From contig JAVBYB010000075.1 in assembly GCA_030824255.1 (NCBI GenBank), forward strand, positions 1 through 13,998: a DNA stretch of 13,998 bases, read 5' to 3'. Under the pieces are notes generated by a model. That model ran no database searches and was not told the origin of the DNA. It saw nothing but the letters and a program-made list of their open reading frames with translations. The stretch comes from a bacterium (GTDB taxonomy: Bacteria > Pseudomonadota > Alphaproteobacteria > Caulobacterales > Hyphomonadaceae). The translations under genes were made by a program, and so were the position numbers. Shown here in pieces: positions 13,692 through 13,998 of the stretch; within the stretch, counting starts at the first letter, position 1, and the number at the start of each line of letters is the position of its first letter.

Positions 13692-13838
13692 GTGAAAAAG
13701 TTCCTGTTGGTCGCGCTCGCGGCCATGATGCTGTCCGGCTGCCTGACCGAAGAGGAATGGTTCGGCGACGGCAGCTCCGAGCCCGGCAGCTATGACGACT
13801 GGGGCGATGACTGCGACGACTGCGACTACGACGAGTAG
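13692..13838 (+). CDS. Micro-lipoprotein 3 (48 aa), Asp-rich with DDCDDCDYDE tail
   Basis: The clearest lipoprotein of the three: signal MKKFLLVALAAMM, canonical lipobox LSGC with Cys17. The mature 32 residues are acidic (LTEEEWFGDG, then GSYDDWGDD) and end in DDCDDCDYDE, with Cys41 and Cys44 spaced CxxC between aspartates. The start is GTG at 13692 with GGAGA (13681-13685) 6 nt upstream; the ATG at 13687 runs at once into a stop. It follows micro-lipoprotein 2 by 29 nt in the same direction, so the three probably form one transcript. The function is unknown. Confidence 0.66.
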   Translation: MKKFLLVALAAMMLSGCLTEEEWFGDGSSEPGSYDDWGDDCDDCDYDE

Positions 13839-13848
13839 CCAGCAGCTG

Positions 13849-13880
13849 CCGGCCTACAGCCCCCTCCGGCCTACAGCCCC
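13849..13880. repeat. Tandem duplication at the cysE stop codon
   Basis: CCGGCCTACAGCCCC occurs at 13849-13863 and again at 13866-13880, a unit of 17 nt in tandem. The second copy contains the cysE stop codon and last codons; the first lies just past the stop. It looks like a slip or small duplication and does not alter the protein. Confidence 0.75.
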
Positions 13881-13998
13881 ATGTCGAACTTCTGATCCAT
13901 CGTCTGCGCGGGCTTCATGCAGGCCCCGCCGACAGGCTTTGCCGGAACGCCCGCAACCGAGCAGCGCGCCGGCACATCGCTCAGCACCACCGAGCCGG
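13871..13998 (-). CDS. cysE: Serine O-acetyltransferase, C-terminal fragment
   Basis: The last 42 residues of a minus-strand gene that enters from the right edge. The readable C-terminus contains GSVVLSDVPARCSVAGVPAK, then PVGGACMKPAQTMDQKFD, before a TAG stop at 13873-13871. The VP-x-x-C-x-VAGVPAK pattern is the end of a left-handed hexapeptide-repeat acyltransferase, and the Pro-Ala-x-x-MDQ-x-F tail is typical of alphaproteobacterial CysE. CysE makes O-acetylserine from serine and acetyl-CoA, the first step of cysteine synthesis. Catalytic residues lie outside the window. It is convergent with micro-lipoprotein 3, 32 nt away; no clear terminator was seen between them. Another hexapeptide acetyltransferase is the main alternative. 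Confidence 0.78.
   Translation of the reverse strand, partial: GSVVLSDVPARCSVAGVPAKPVGGACMKPAQTMDQKFDMGL

Noticed and set aside
1..13998. CRISPR arrays, tRNA or rRNA genes, insertion sequences, prophage or restriction genes
   Set aside because: No regularly spaced repeats, no transposase or integrase motifs and no RNA gene features were recognised on either strand.

Overview
This window looks like chromosomal DNA of an alphaproteobacterium. The evidence is high GC, an F0 ATP synthase operon of the split alphaproteobacterial type (I-a-c-b'-b with no F1 genes after it), a DUF3126 gene, EcfG-type (general stress sigma factor) promoter motifs, and a repeat family common in this class. Affinity to Caulobacterales/Hyphomonadaceae is a guess from overall protein character.

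Layout. (1) 2-3151 (+): most of smc, cut at its 5' side by the window edge. (2) 3288-6864 (+): a two-gene unit with a double-domain KaiC-like ATPase followed 1 nt later by a hybrid histidine kinase (pseudo-receiver, PAS, HisKA, HATPase, receiver). (3) 6865-7168: a 304-nt gap with two candidate terminators, one perfect DnaA box, a strong sigma70-type promoter, and a leader RNA with two hairpins. (4) 7169-9624 (+): atpI-atpB-atpE-atpF'(b')-atpF(b), closed by a 14-bp stem terminator. (5) 9705-10779: two divergent stand-alone receiver proteins whose shared 208-nt intergenic region carries an EcfG-like promoter on each strand and three small palindromes. (6) 10827-12868 (-): two tandem paralogous epoxide-hydrolase-like lipoproteins, with two inverted copies of a 45-nt palindromic repeat between them. 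(7) 12984-13193 (-): a DUF3126 protein. (8) 13366-13838 (+): three tandem lipoproteins of only 46-48 residues, acidic, two of them with Asp-Cys-rich tails. (9) 13871-13998 (-): the C-terminal end of a serine O-acetyltransferase (cysE), continuing past the window.

How the genes relate. The KaiC-like ATPase and the kinase probably form one signalling pair, because they are nearly translationally coupled; no kaiB or kaiA is in the window. The atp genes build the membrane proton channel and stator, and the F1 genes must lie elsewhere. The two receiver proteins look like EcfG (general stress response) outputs. The tandem hydrolases and the tiny lipoproteins are envelope proteins of unknown substrate or role. 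The least explained parts are the micro-lipoprotein cluster, the mirrored EcfG promoters with palindromes, and the KaiC/pseudo-receiver kinase pair.

All calls come from reading the sequence; no database search was made.
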